A stretch of DNA of 64,000 nucleotides. Origin: Paraburkholderia sp. Tr-20389. Its GTDB lineage: Bacteria > Pseudomonadota > Gammaproteobacteria > Burkholderiales > Burkholderiaceae. A program made the position numbers and the translations under genes. Shown one piece after another: positions 35,322 through 43,902 of this stretch. Position 1 is the first letter of the stretch, and each line of letters begins with the position of its first letter. The stretch spans positions 1 through 64,000 of the forward strand of contig NZ_JAAGPD010000003.1 in the NCBI RefSeq assembly GCF_017104565.1. The letters are read 5' to 3'. The notes under the pieces are model-generated. The model made no database searches and had not been told where the DNA came from. It saw nothing but the letters and a program-made list of their open reading frames with translations.

Positions 35322-36454
35322 ACCGCTTCTTTTCCGTGACGCGCTGGTGGGGCATCGTGCTCAAGGAGTTCATCCAGTTGCGGCGCGACCGCATCACGTT
35401 CGGCATGATCGTCGGCTTGCCGATCATGCAGCTCGCGCTGTTCGGCTTCGCGATCAACACCGATCCGAAGCATTTGCACACGGCTATCATCGTCGGCGAT
35501 CAGAGTCCGTTTTCGCGCAGCTTCGTCGCCGCGATGAAGAACTCCGACTACTTTCATATCGTCGATACGCTGCCCGACGACGAAGCGGGCCGCCAGGCGC
35601 TGGCGCGCGGCGACGTGACGTTCGTCCTATCGATTCCCGCCGATTTCTCGCGACGGCTGTTGCGCGGCGAGCGGCCCGCGCTGCTCGTCGAGGCCGACGC
35701 CACCGATCCCACCGCGACACAGGCGCCGCTCGCGGCGCTGCCTGGCATCGTGCAGTCGGTCGCGGACAAGGACCTCACCGGACCGCTCGCCCGCCTGAAC
35801 GGCGCGCCTGCCGCTTTCGACGTGCAGATCCACAAGCTGTACAACCCCGAAGGCGTCACACAGTACAACGTCGTGCCGGGCCTGATGGGCACGATTCTCA
35901 CGCTGACGATGGTGATGATGACGGGCCTGGCGATGACGCGCGAGCGCGAGCGCGGCACGATGGAAAACCTGCTCGCGACACCCGTGCTGCCGCTCGAAGT
36001 GATCGCGGGCAAGCTGGTGCCGTATATCGCCATCGGGCTCGTGCAGTCGTCGATTATTCTGGCGGCGGCGCGTTTCGTCTTCAACGTGCCGTTCGTCGGC
36101 AGTCTGGTGGCGCTGTATGTCGCGGCGCTGCTGTTCATCGCGGCGAACCTGACTGTCGGCATCACGTTGTCGTCGATTGCGCAGAACCAGTTGCAGGCGA
36201 TGCAGCTCACCGTCTTCTACTTTCTGCCGAGCCTGCTGCTGTCGGGCTTTATGTTCCCGTTCGCGGGCATGCCCGTGTGGGCGCAATGGATCGGCAATCT
36301 GCTGCCGCTCACCTACTTCAACCGGCTCGTGCGTGGCATTCTGCTCAAGGGCAATGGCTGGGCGGACCTGTGGCCGTCCGTGTGGCCCGTCGCGATCTTC
36401 ACCGTCATCGTGATGGCCGTTGCCGTGCGCTTCTATCGGCGCACGCTGGATTAG
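35318..36454 (+). CDS. ABC-2 type exporter permease
   Basis: 378 residues from a GTG start at 35318 that overlaps the ATPase stop (GTGA); translation then begins NRFFSVTRWWGIVLKEFIQLRRDR. Topology is that of ABC-2 permeases: one N-terminal helix (MIVGLPIMQLALFGFAI), a large periplasmic domain (about 45–180), then five C-terminal helices. The family motif TRERERGTMENLLATPVLPLEVIAGKLVPY is present. Unlike ybhS/ybhR, only one permease gene is present, so the pump is probably a homodimer. Confidence 0.92.
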   Translation: MNRFFSVTRWWGIVLKEFIQLRRDRITFGMIVGLPIMQLALFGFAINTDPKHLHTAIIVGDQSPFSRSFVAAMKNSDYFHIVDTLPDDEAGRQALARGDVTFVLSIPADFSRRLLRGERPALLVEADATDPTATQAPLAALPGIVQSVADKDLTGPLARLNGAPAAFDVQIHKLYNPEGVTQYNVVPGLMGTILTLTMVMMTGLAMTRERERGTMENLLATPVLPLEVIAGKLVPYIAIGLVQSSIILAAARFVFNVPFVGSLVALYVAALLFIAANLTVGITLSSIAQNQLQAMQLTVFYFLPSLLLSGFMFPFAGMPVWAQWIGNLLPLTYFNRLVRGILLKGNGWADLWPSVWPVAIFTVIVMAVAVRFYRRTLD

Positions 36455-36465
36455 GAGGGTCGACG

Positions 36466-37920
36466 ATGAAACGCTACGTACCCTTGTTCGCACTCGCGCT
36501 ATACGGCTGCGCGGTCGGCCCGGACTTTCATTCGCCCGCCGCGCCCGACGCACCGTCGTACACGCGCGAAACGCTGCCCGCCACGACGCAGGCCGCGGGT
36601 GCTGCGCAGACGCTCGTTTCCGCTGACCATGCGCTGCCTGCATGGTGGACGCAGTTTCAGTCGGACGCGCTGAACCGCCTCGTCGACACAGCGTTGCAAC
36701 ACAGCCTCACACTCGACGAAGCGCGCGCCAAACTTATCGAGGCGCGCGAAAACTACGTTGCGCAAGCGGGCGCAACGCAGTTCCCCGCAGTCGACGCGAA
36801 GCTCTCTGGCTCGCGTCAGAAGGTCGATCCTGCTGCATTCGGCATTCCGAACGTGCAGAACCCCGGACCGTTCACGTTGTTCAATGCGTCGGTGAGCGTG
36901 TCGTATGCGCTCGATGTGTTCGGCGGCAACCGTCGCGCGCTCGAAGCGCTGCTCGCGCAAGTCGACTATCAGACGTATGAACTCGATGCCGCGCGTCTGA
37001 CGCTGGCGGGCAATGTCGTATCGGCGGCGATCCGGCGCGCGTCGCTGCAACAGCAGCTTGCGTTGACGCAGCAACTCGCGGATGCGCAGACTCGACAGTT
37101 GACGATCATCGAAGGACGCTACGCGGCGGGTGGCGTTGCGCAACTCGATGTACGCACGCAGCGCACGCTGCTCGCGCAGACGCGCGCACAGATTCCGCCA
37201 CTTGAGACACAGCTCGCGCAGGCCGATCATCAGCTCGCGATTCTGCTTGGCGTCGCGCCGTCGCAGGCGCATTTCGACGACATCACGCTTGATGCGCTGC
37301 ATCTTCCCGACACCGTGCCCGTCACGCTGCCGTCGACGCTCGCGCGGGAGCGGCCCGACATTCGCGCATCGGAGGCGCTGTTGCATCAGGCGAGCGCGAA
37401 CGTCGGCGTCGCCACGGCAAATCTGTATCCGCAGTTCATCGTGTCGGCGGGATTTGGTTCCGAGCGCACGCGCATCGAGGATGTCGTCAATGGATTGAAC
37501 GTGTGGAATATCGGCTTGAATCTGACGCAGCCGATTTTTCGCGGCGGCGAACTGCGCGCGAAGAAGCGTGCCGCGCAGGCTGCTTACGATGCGGCTTCCG
37601 CGTCGTATCGGCAGACGGTGTTGCAGGCGCTGCAGCAGGTCGCCGATACGCTGCACGCACTGAACGACGACGCGCACGCATTGCAGGCGCGCGACGAAGC
37701 GGATTCGGAGGCACAAGCGAGCGTGAAGATTGCGCAGGCGCAATATGCGGCGGGCGGGGTCAGTCAGTTCGGCTTGATCGATACGCAGCGACAGGCGTTG
37801 CAGACGGCACTCGACAGAACGCGCGCGCAGGCTGATCGACTCGCTGATACGGCGGCGCTGTTTCAGGCGCTGGGCGGGATGACGCCGATGGGATCGGCGG
37901 ATCAGACAGCGGGACGTTAG
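36466..37920 (+). CDS. NodT/OprM-type outer-membrane efflux channel
   Basis: 484 residues from an ATG with an AGGAGG site eight bases upstream. A lipoprotein signal ends ALALYGCAVGPDF (Cys15). Two outer-membrane efflux (OEP) repeats follow, with WWTQFQSDALNRLVDTALQHS, FNASVSVSYALDVFGGNRRAL, LARERPDIRASEALLHQASANVGVATANLYPQF and WNIGLNLTQPIFRGGELRAKK. It would form a trimeric TolC-like tunnel for the pump encoded upstream. It closes the operon, followed by a stem-loop shared with the convergent gene. Confidence 0.95.
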   Translation: MKRYVPLFALALYGCAVGPDFHSPAAPDAPSYTRETLPATTQAAGAAQTLVSADHALPAWWTQFQSDALNRLVDTALQHSLTLDEARAKLIEARENYVAQAGATQFPAVDAKLSGSRQKVDPAAFGIPNVQNPGPFTLFNASVSVSYALDVFGGNRRALEALLAQVDYQTYELDAARLTLAGNVVSAAIRRASLQQQLALTQQLADAQTRQLTIIEGRYAAGGVAQLDVRTQRTLLAQTRAQIPPLETQLAQADHQLAILLGVAPSQAHFDDITLDALHLPDTVPVTLPSTLARERPDIRASEALLHQASANVGVATANLYPQFIVSAGFGSERTRIEDVVNGLNVWNIGLNLTQPIFRGGELRAKKRAAQAAYDAASASYRQTVLQALQQVADTLHALNDDAHALQARDEADSEAQASVKIAQAQYAAGGVSQFGLIDTQRQALQTALDRTRAQADRLADTAALFQALGGMTPMGSADQTAGR

Positions 37921-37928
37921 CGTCCAAA

Positions 37929-37954
37929 GCTAACCCGGACACGGCCGGGTTAGC
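37929..37954. terminator. bidirectional stem-loop between efflux operon and GlsB-like gene
   Basis: A perfect 10-pair stem (GCTAACCCGG / CCGGGTTAGC) with a six-base loop lies eight bases after the channel gene's stop and 15 bases beyond the convergent gene's stop. T tracts are weak on both strands. Confidence 0.65.
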
Positions 37955-37968
37955 ATGTTGGCCGGTTG

Positions 37969-38220
37969 TTATCCGCGGCGGAAAAGCCGAATGACGAACA
38001 GCAGGATCACAGCGCCGATGAGCGCGGTGATGATCGAGCCGATGAAACCGCTGCCGATCGAGATATGCAGTGCGCCTGACAGCCATCCGCCGATGAACGC
38101 GCCCACGATGCCGATGACGATGTCGATGATGACGCCGAAGCCGCCGCCCGCGACGAGGACGCTGGCGAGCCAGCCCGCGACGCAGCCGATGATCAGCCAG
38201 GCAATGATGCCGTGTTCCAT
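37969..38220 (-). CDS. GlsB/YeaQ/YmgE-family small membrane protein
   Basis: 83 residues from the ATG at 38220, which has a GGA site 10 bases upstream; an ATG at 38235 adds five residues. The family pattern is clear: MEHGIIAWLIIGCVAGWLAS, then a Gly-rich GGGFGVIIDIVIGIVGAFIGGWL and a last helix ending IRLFRRG. Three membrane helices. Family members (formerly transglycosylase-associated proteins) are linked to stress responses, without a defined activity. Confidence 0.9.
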   Translation of the reverse strand: MEHGIIAWLIIGCVAGWLASVLVAGGGFGVIIDIVIGIVGAFIGGWLSGALHISIGSGFIGSIITALIGAVILLFVIRLFRRG

Positions 38221-38322
38221 AGATTTAGGTTCCATTGTTAGGGATTGGAACCGGTGTTTTAACGCAGTGCGTGACTTGAGTTGTCAACGTTTGTGAAGGG
38301 CTTTGCGGTGTTGCTGGGAGCC

Positions 38323-38394
38323 GGTTTGCCTGTTGGTGTGCTGTTGTCGCTGGCATCCGGTTTGCCTGTTGCTGTGCTGTTGTCGCTGGCATCC
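38323..38394. repeat. two tandem 36-bp repeats
   Basis: Two adjacent copies of a 36-base unit (38323–38358 and 38359–38394) that differ at one position, starting GGTTTGCCTG and ending GGCATCC. They run into the left end of the long inverted repeat. Confidence 0.8.
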
Positions 38395-39036
38395 GCGTTT
38401 TGTCTTCGGTTTGCTAGCGTTGCCCCTGTGCGGGGCGGCACTTACTTTCTTTGCCGCCGCAAAGAAAGTAAGCAAAGAAAGCGGGCTCACCCCGCCAGCC
38501 CGTGTTCTTGCCTGCGGGCCCCCACCGGGTCCCGCACTCCACACGGCAACACTTTGTTTTGCGCCCGTTGCCAGCGCCTCGAACAGGCGCACAACCCGCT
38601 CCAGTCACCCGCAGCCAGCCAGCGGCAGCGACTCGTCTACGCCGCCCAGGTGGCAAACTGTGTGTAGGTGGTCGCGCCATATACGTTCGCGCTTCTACGA
38701 CACCGATCCCGCTTTTCGGTCCGGAGTGGTGCACTTTCGTCGCGATGGCCTACACACAGTTTGCCACCTGGGCGGCCGTGGACGTCTGGTAACGCAGTCC
38801 GTGACGCGGGAGTGTGAAGCGGGTGATGCGTGAGTGAGCACGCTGGCAACGGGCGCGAACAAGCACGTTGCCGCGTGAAGTGTAAGAACTGTTGGGGGCC
38901 CGCAGGCAAGAACAAGGATTGGCGGTGTGAGCGGCTTTCTTTTGCCTACTTTTCTTTGCCGCTGCAAAGAAAAGTAGGTGCCGCCCCGCACAGGGGCAAC
39001 GCATGAACGACCAACACCAAAACGCGGATGCCAGCG
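38384..39036. repeat. long imperfect inverted repeat, about 650 bp
   Basis: Two arms of about 285 bases (about 38384–38668 and 38749–39036) are reverse complements of each other over their length with scattered changes. The innermost 28 bases (38641–38668 against 38749–38776) are perfect, around an 80-base centre. Each arm contains a smaller palindrome built on ACTTTCTTTGC / GCAAAGAAAGT. The outer ends pair as CGCTGGCATCCGCGTTTT against its complement at 39019–39036. Several short frames run through it, but all look like by-products of the repeat. No transposase is present. It fills the gap between the GlsB-like gene and the polyamine transporter, and probably belongs to a dispersed family. 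Confidence 0.8.
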
Positions 39037-39063
39037 AACCAACACCAACACCCACACCTCCCC

Positions 39064-39903
39064 CTACACCGCCACAGCCCGCGCAGCATTCCTCCCCCGC
39101 AGCCACTCAAGCGCAAGCAGCAAACAGGTTGAAAACACAATAAGAATCGTAGCCAGCGCAGCAATAGTAGGACTGATGTTCTCGCGAATACCGGTAAACA
39201 TCTGCCGCGGCAAAGTAGTCTGATCCGCGCCAGCGAGAAACAGCGTAACGACGACCTCATCGAACGATGTGGCAAACGCGAACAGTGCACCCGAAATCAC
39301 ACCAGGCGCAATCACCGGCAACGTGATACTAAAAAAGGTCTTCACAGGACTCGCGCCTAACGACAAACTCGCCCGCACAAGGTTGTAATTGAAGCCTTGA
39401 AGCGTAGCGGCAACCGTAGTCACGACGAATGGCACACCAAGAGAAGCATGCGCCATGATCAACCCGATATACGTGTTCGCCAGCCCCAGCGGCGCAAAAA
39501 ACAGATACATCCCCACACCGACCACAACGACAGGCACGATCATCGGCGAGATCAGTATCGCCATCAGCAACGCCTTGCCCTTGAAGTTGGCTTTGGTCAG
39601 CCCGATCGCCGCGAGCGTCCCAAGCACGGTCGCCAGCACCGTCGCCGACGGCGCGACGATGAAGCTGTTCTTCGCGGCCATCCGCCATTCATCGGAGGCG
39701 ACCAGGTTCTGATACCAGCGCAGCGACCAGCCCGGAATCGGATAAACGAGGAACGTGCTCGACGAGAACGACAGCGGCACGATCGCGAGCACAGGCAGGA
39801 TCAGATACAGCAGCGTCAACACGGCAAGCCCGCGCAATGTGAAGTACCAGATGCGTTCGATCGTCGACGTGTGCGGCGCGAACATCGGTTTGGCCATTTT
39901 CAT
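39064..39903 (-). CDS. polyamine-type ABC transporter permease (PotC-like)
   Basis: 279 residues with six membrane helices and the binding-protein-dependent permease motif near LSLGASPVKTFFSITLPVIAPGVISGALFAFATSFDEVVVTLFLAG, characteristic of PotC-like subunits. The N-terminal helix follows RIWYFTLRGLAVLTLLYLILPVLAIVPLSF. It is the last gene of a four-gene minus-strand operon, 10 bases after the partner permease. Substrate is probably putrescine, spermidine or a related amine; the sequence does not decide which. Confidence 0.92.
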   Translation of the reverse strand: MKMAKPMFAPHTSTIERIWYFTLRGLAVLTLLYLILPVLAIVPLSFSSSTFLVYPIPGWSLRWYQNLVASDEWRMAAKNSFIVAPSATVLATVLGTLAAIGLTKANFKGKALLMAILISPMIVPVVVVGVGMYLFFAPLGLANTYIGLIMAHASLGVPFVVTTVAATLQGFNYNLVRASLSLGASPVKTFFSITLPVIAPGVISGALFAFATSFDEVVVTLFLAGADQTTLPRQMFTGIRENISPTIAALATILIVFSTCLLLALEWLRGRNAARAVAV

Positions 39904-39913
39904 CGCGCGCTCC

Positions 39914-41185
39914 TCAACCCAGGCTCACGTTCGAACGCGTGAAGCGTCCGTAAATCACATACAGCACGAGCGTCGCAGCGAGCAACAGTCCGCCGAGCGC
40001 ACACGCCATGCCCCAGTTGATCGTCACGTTGGTGAAGTACGCAACGTAGTAGCTGACCATCTGATCGTTCGGTCCGCCGAGCAAAGCCGGCGTGATGTAG
40101 TAGCCGATCGCGAGTATGAACACCAGCAGCGCGCCCGCGCCGATACCCGGATAAGTCTGCGGCACATACACGCGCCAGAATGCGGCAAACGGATGCGAAC
40201 CGAGCGAAACCGCCGCCCGCTGATAGGTGGGCGGAATCGACTTCATCACGCTGTAAAGCGGCAGGATCATGAACGGCAACAGGATGTGCGTCATCGAGAT
40301 ATATACGCCGACGCGGTTGAACAGCAGCGCGAACGGATCGTGTATCACGCCCATGCCGATCAGCGCCTTGTTCACGAGACCTTCGCTCTGCAAAATCACG
40401 ATCCACGCGGCGACGCGCACGAGAATCGACGTCCAGAACGGAATCAGCACCAGGATCATCACCAGGTTCGCGCGCCGTTCGTTGAGCGTCGAGATCCAGT
40501 ACGCGAGCGGATAACCGAGCAGCAAAGCGAACACCGTCACCGCGAAACCGATCACGAAGGTGCGGCTGAACACAGCGAGATAGATCTGCTGTTCGGGATC
40601 GGTCGGAATGATGTTGCCGAATGCGTCCTGCTTGTGATCGAGCGCGGCGAGCAGATAGAACGGCGAATATGTGCTGCCGTTCTTGGCGATCGCCTGCCAG
40701 TACTTCGCGTCGCCCCAGCGCTCGTCGACTTCGAGAATCTTCGCCTTCACCTGCGCCGGCGGCAGCGCGTGTCCCGCGTCGTCGTTGAGCGGCATCGCAC
40801 GCGCCGTCTTCGCGACGAGCGAGCGATAACCGGGAATCTCCGTATTCAGACGCCGTGCGAGCGCGCCCATCGCTTCGCCGTCGGCGACCGCGGTGAGATC
40901 GGTCGCGAGGGCCGCGTAAGCAGCATCAGTCGGCGCCGACTTGCGATCCCAGTCGCGCAACGCCGTGATGGTATGCGGCAGCGCCGTCGCGATCTCGGGG
41001 TTTTGAACCGCTCGCGTCAGCAGCGCGCCGATCGGCACGACAAAAATCATCAGCAGAAAAATCGCGAGCGGCGCGATCAGCAGCAGCGCCACTGCGCGCT
41101 TCTTCGCTTCCGCTGCCTTCAGCTCGCGCTTGAGTTTGCCCGTCGACTCGGGAGCCGCGTCGGCGGCGATCGTGATCGTGGTCAC
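39914..41185 (-). CDS. polyamine-type ABC transporter permease (PotB-like)
   Basis: 423 residues, longer than PotB of E. coli (about 285) because of an extra region of about 130 residues between the first and second membrane helices (about residues 65–195). The remaining helices and the EAA-type motif RAAVSLGSHPFAAFWRVYVPQTYPGIGAGALLVFILAIG are standard. The insertion is hydrophilic and would lie in the periplasm. The binding-protein gene lies 105 bases upstream. Confidence 0.92.
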   Translation of the reverse strand: MTTITIAADAAPESTGKLKRELKAAEAKKRAVALLLIAPLAIFLLMIFVVPIGALLTRAVQNPEIATALPHTITALRDWDRKSAPTDAAYAALATDLTAVADGEAMGALARRLNTEIPGYRSLVAKTARAMPLNDDAGHALPPAQVKAKILEVDERWGDAKYWQAIAKNGSTYSPFYLLAALDHKQDAFGNIIPTDPEQQIYLAVFSRTFVIGFAVTVFALLLGYPLAYWISTLNERRANLVMILVLIPFWTSILVRVAAWIVILQSEGLVNKALIGMGVIHDPFALLFNRVGVYISMTHILLPFMILPLYSVMKSIPPTYQRAAVSLGSHPFAAFWRVYVPQTYPGIGAGALLVFILAIGYYITPALLGGPNDQMVSYYVAYFTNVTINWGMACALGGLLLAATLVLYVIYGRFTRSNVSLG

Positions 41186-41290
41186 ACTATTCTCCTGCCT
41201 CTCATGCAGCCATGCATGCCGTTGCTTCGTACAGCGGCGATGCGGCTTTCTCCTTCCGCCAGGAAAGCCGCATCGTTCAACGCGAAACGC

Positions 41291-42343
41291 TTACTTCGAC
41301 GCCCACGACGCGAAACGCTGCTCCAGTTCGTCGCCGTGATCGGTCCAGAACGTCAGGTTCTGCAGCACGGCGTTCTTGCCGTTGGCAGGCGAATTCGGCA
41401 GATTGGCGAGCGTCTTCGCGTCGAGCGACTTGATCGCCGACTCGTTCACCGGGCCGTACGCGATGTGCTTCGCGTACTCCTGCTGAGGCTTCGACGAAAT
41501 CGTGTACGCGATGTACTTCTCGGCCAGCGCCTTGTTCGGCGTGCCCTTCGGCATTGCCCAGTAGTCGAGGTCGTAGATGCTGCCGTTCCACACGACCTTC
41601 AGGTTCTTGCCTTCCTTCTGCGCGGCATCGATACGGCCGTTATACGCCGTCGACATCACCACGTCGCCCGCGACGAGGAATTGCGGCGGCTGCGCGCCCG
41701 CTTCCCACCACTGGATATTCGGCTTCAGCTCGTCGAGCTTCTTGAACGCGCGGTCCTGGCCTTCCTTCGTGCCGAGCACCTTGTAGACGTCCTTCGGCGC
41801 AACGCCGTCGGCCATCAGCGCGAACTCCAGGTTGTAGCGCGCGCCCTTGCGCATGCCGCGCTTGCCGGGGAATTTCTTGGTGTCCCAGAAGTCGGCCCAG
41901 CTCGCGGGCGCCGTCTTCAGCTTGTCGGCGTTGTACGCCATCGCCGTCGACCACACGAAGATGCCGACGCCGCACGTTTGCGGCGCTTCCGGAATCAGAT
42001 CCGATTTCTTGCCGAGCTTCGACCAGTCGAGCTTTTCGTACAGACCTTCGTCGCAGCCACGGCCGAGATCGCCCGATTCGACTTCGACGACGTCCCAGTT
42101 CACATGCTTCGCTTCGACCATCGCCTTCACTTTGGCCTGCTCGCCGTTGTATTCGACGGCCGTCACCTTCGAGCCGCTGCTCGCTTCGAACGGCTGGTTG
42201 AATGCCGCCTTCTGCGCGTCGCCATTCGCGCCGCCGAAGTTCACGACCGTCAGTTCCGCCGCGTTCGCCTGCGCGACAGCGCCGAGCGCGAGGACGAAAG
42301 CGCCGACAGCCACGGCACAGCGCGATTGCACGATCTTCTTCAT
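41291..42343 (-). CDS. polyamine-type periplasmic substrate-binding protein (PotD/F-like)
   Basis: 350 residues from an ATG with AGAGGAACC upstream. Signal peptide 1–28 (cleavage after AQANA). The mature part has the PotD/PotF fold pattern, starting ELTVVNFGGANGDAQKAAF, with WDVVEVESGDLGRGCDEGLYEKLDW, CGVGIFVWSTAMAYNADKL, PASWADFWDTKKFPGKRGM and a C-terminal WTDHGDELEQRFASW. Two Cys pairs are possible. It delivers substrate to the two permeases encoded downstream. Confidence 0.92.
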   Translation of the reverse strand: MKKIVQSRCAVAVGAFVLALGAVAQANAAELTVVNFGGANGDAQKAAFNQPFEASSGSKVTAVEYNGEQAKVKAMVEAKHVNWDVVEVESGDLGRGCDEGLYEKLDWSKLGKKSDLIPEAPQTCGVGIFVWSTAMAYNADKLKTAPASWADFWDTKKFPGKRGMRKGARYNLEFALMADGVAPKDVYKVLGTKEGQDRAFKKLDELKPNIQWWEAGAQPPQFLVAGDVVMSTAYNGRIDAAQKEGKNLKVVWNGSIYDLDYWAMPKGTPNKALAEKYIAYTISSKPQQEYAKHIAYGPVNESAIKSLDAKTLANLPNSPANGKNAVLQNLTFWTDHGDELEQRFASWASK

Positions 42344-42401
42344 GATGGTTCCTCTATGGTGTGATGGACTGCTTACGACGTTGACGTTGTTGTGTTTCTG
42401 T

Positions 42402-43493
42402 TCACGCGAATACGCGCAGATGTTCCGGCGCGAACTCGAGCGCGATGGGCACGCCCGGTGCGAAGCCGTCGAGCGCGTCCGTGCCGAGCGGCACCTTGAC
42501 GAAGCACTCGTCCTGTTGCGGCAGACCGCAGCGCATGCGCACGTGGTCGCCGAAATAGATGAGGCCGCGCGCCTCGCCCGCCAGCGCATTCGCGCCGGGC
42601 TTCGACGCACCCGCCGCGAGTTTCATGCGCTCAGGCCGGATACATGCGATGCCTTGCGCACCCGCCTGCGCGCCACCGATATTGCGCCCGACGAGCCGCG
42701 TGCCGTCGATCAGGTGAAACTCGCAGTAGTCGCCGTCGACATTCGCGATCGTGCCGCGCAGCCGGTTGCTGTCGCCGATGAAGTTCGCGACGAACTCGTT
42801 GCACGGCGATTCGTACAGGCTGTCGACGGTATCGAGCTGCTGCACGATGCCCTTGTCGAACACGGCGACGCGGTCGGACATGGTCAGCGCCTCGCCCTGA
42901 TCGTGCGTGACGTAGACGAACGTCACGCCGAGCTTTTCGTGCAGCGACTTGAGTTCGTATTGCATGTGCTCGCGCAACTGTTTGTCGAGTGCGCCGAGCG
43001 GCTCGTCCATCAACACGAGCTTGGGTTCGAACACCAGCGCACGCGCCAGCGCGATACGCTGCTGCTGGCCGCCGGACAGCTGTGCGGGATAACGCTTCGC
43101 GAAGCCTTCCATGCGGACCATCTTCAGCGCGTTGTTGACCTTGTGCGCGCGTTCGTCGGCGGGCAGCTTGCGCACCGTCAGCGGATACGCGACGTTCTGC
43201 TCGACGGTGAGATGCGGGAACAGTGCGTAGTTCTGGAACACCATGCCGATGTTGCGCTTGTGCGGCGGCACGTTGTTGAGCAGTTGGCCGTCGAGCCAGA
43301 TTTCGCCGCCCGTCGGGAATTCGAAGCCCGCGAGCATCATCAGGCAGGTGGTCTTGCCCGAGCCCGACGGCCCGAGCAGCGTGAGGAACTCGCCTTGATA
43401 GATGTCGAGATCGAGTTGCTTGACGACGAGCGTTTCGCCGTCATAGGTCTTGCGCACACCCCGAAAGCTGACGATTACGTCTTCGGTCTTCAT
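42402..43493 (-). CDS. potA: polyamine-type ABC transporter ATP-binding protein (PotA-like)
   Basis: 363 residues: Walker A GPSGSGKTT, signature LSGGQQQRIALARAL, Walker B LVLMDEPLGALD and switch His in YVTHDQGEAL. A C-terminal TOBE-type regulatory domain follows (FIGDSNRLRGTIANVDGDYCEF and IACIRPERMKLA). It is the first gene of the importer operon. The 49-bp hairpin repeats begin 13 bases upstream of its start codon and would lie in its 5' leader. Confidence 0.92.
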   Translation of the reverse strand: MKTEDVIVSFRGVRKTYDGETLVVKQLDLDIYQGEFLTLLGPSGSGKTTCLMMLAGFEFPTGGEIWLDGQLLNNVPPHKRNIGMVFQNYALFPHLTVEQNVAYPLTVRKLPADERAHKVNNALKMVRMEGFAKRYPAQLSGGQQQRIALARALVFEPKLVLMDEPLGALDKQLREHMQYELKSLHEKLGVTFVYVTHDQGEALTMSDRVAVFDKGIVQQLDTVDSLYESPCNEFVANFIGDSNRLRGTIANVDGDYCEFHLIDGTRLVGRNIGGAQAGAQGIACIRPERMKLAAGASKPGANALAGEARGLIYFGDHVRMRCGLPQQDECFVKVPLGTDALDGFAPGVPIALEFAPEHLRVFA

Positions 43494-43506
43494 CGTGTCG
43501 GTCTCC

Positions 43507-43751
43507 TGTCGACCCGAGTTAGCGCTTTAGCGCTTACTCGGGTCCCATGCAAAGCTGTCGACCCGAGTTAGCGCTTTAGCGCTTACTCGGGTCCCATGCA
43601 AAGCTGTCGGCCGCAGTTGGCGCTTTAGCGCTTACTGCGGCCCCATGCAAAGCTGTCGGCCCGAGTTGGCGCTTTAGCGCTTACTTGGGTCCCATGCAAA
43701 GCTGTCGGCCGCAGTTAGCGCTTTAGCGCGAATTGCGGCCCCATGCAAAGC
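43507..43751. repeat. five tandem 49-bp hairpin repeats upstream of the polyamine operon
   Basis: Five units start at 43507, 43556, 43605, 43654 and 43703, with a partial sixth of six bases. Each has the shape CCCGAGT–(G/A)GCGC–TTTA–GCGC–ACTCGGG, a long stem with a TTTA loop, and ends CCCATGCAAAGC. In units 3 and 5 the outer arms are CCGCAGT with ACTGCGG or ATTGCGG, mostly compensated changes that keep the pairing. On the minus strand every unit carries ATG-GGN-CCN. Units 1–4 then stop (GPE, GPE, GPQ, GPK); unit 5 reads MGPQFALKR and stops. Unit spacing is exactly 49 bases with no unique spacers, so it is not a CRISPR array. Confidence 0.9.
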
Positions 43752-43801
43752 TGTCGAAGCTCGCGTCAATTCCACAATATCTACGGGTTTCTACGCAGAT
43801 A

Positions 43802-43901
43802 TGGTTCCACCCGTTTTGAAGAATCGCGTCGATTGCGTGATCCACTATAGCCCGTTACGGTTCTACAATAGGGAACCATTTCATAATTCCGGATAGAACC
43901 A
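43802..43901. promoter_or_regulatory. clustered TGGTTCYA-type motifs, candidate MocR operators
   Basis: TGGTTCCA at 43802–43809 and CGGTTCTA at 43858–43865 on the plus strand; the same motif reversed at 43871–43879 (GGGAACCAT) and 43894–43901 (TAGAACCA). The middle two form GGTTC-N9-GAACC. All lie within 100 bases of the MocR start and between it and the polyamine operon. Repeated half-sites in both orientations suit a dimeric MocR regulator. Confidence 0.55.
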
Positions 43902-43902
43902 C

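Noticed and set aside
38414-39106. Several short frames on both strands within the inverted repeat
   Set aside because: They follow the repeat exactly in both arms and strands; treated as artefacts of the element.
43507-43751. CRISPR array
   Set aside because: Repeats are contiguous with no unique spacers and no cas genes nearby.
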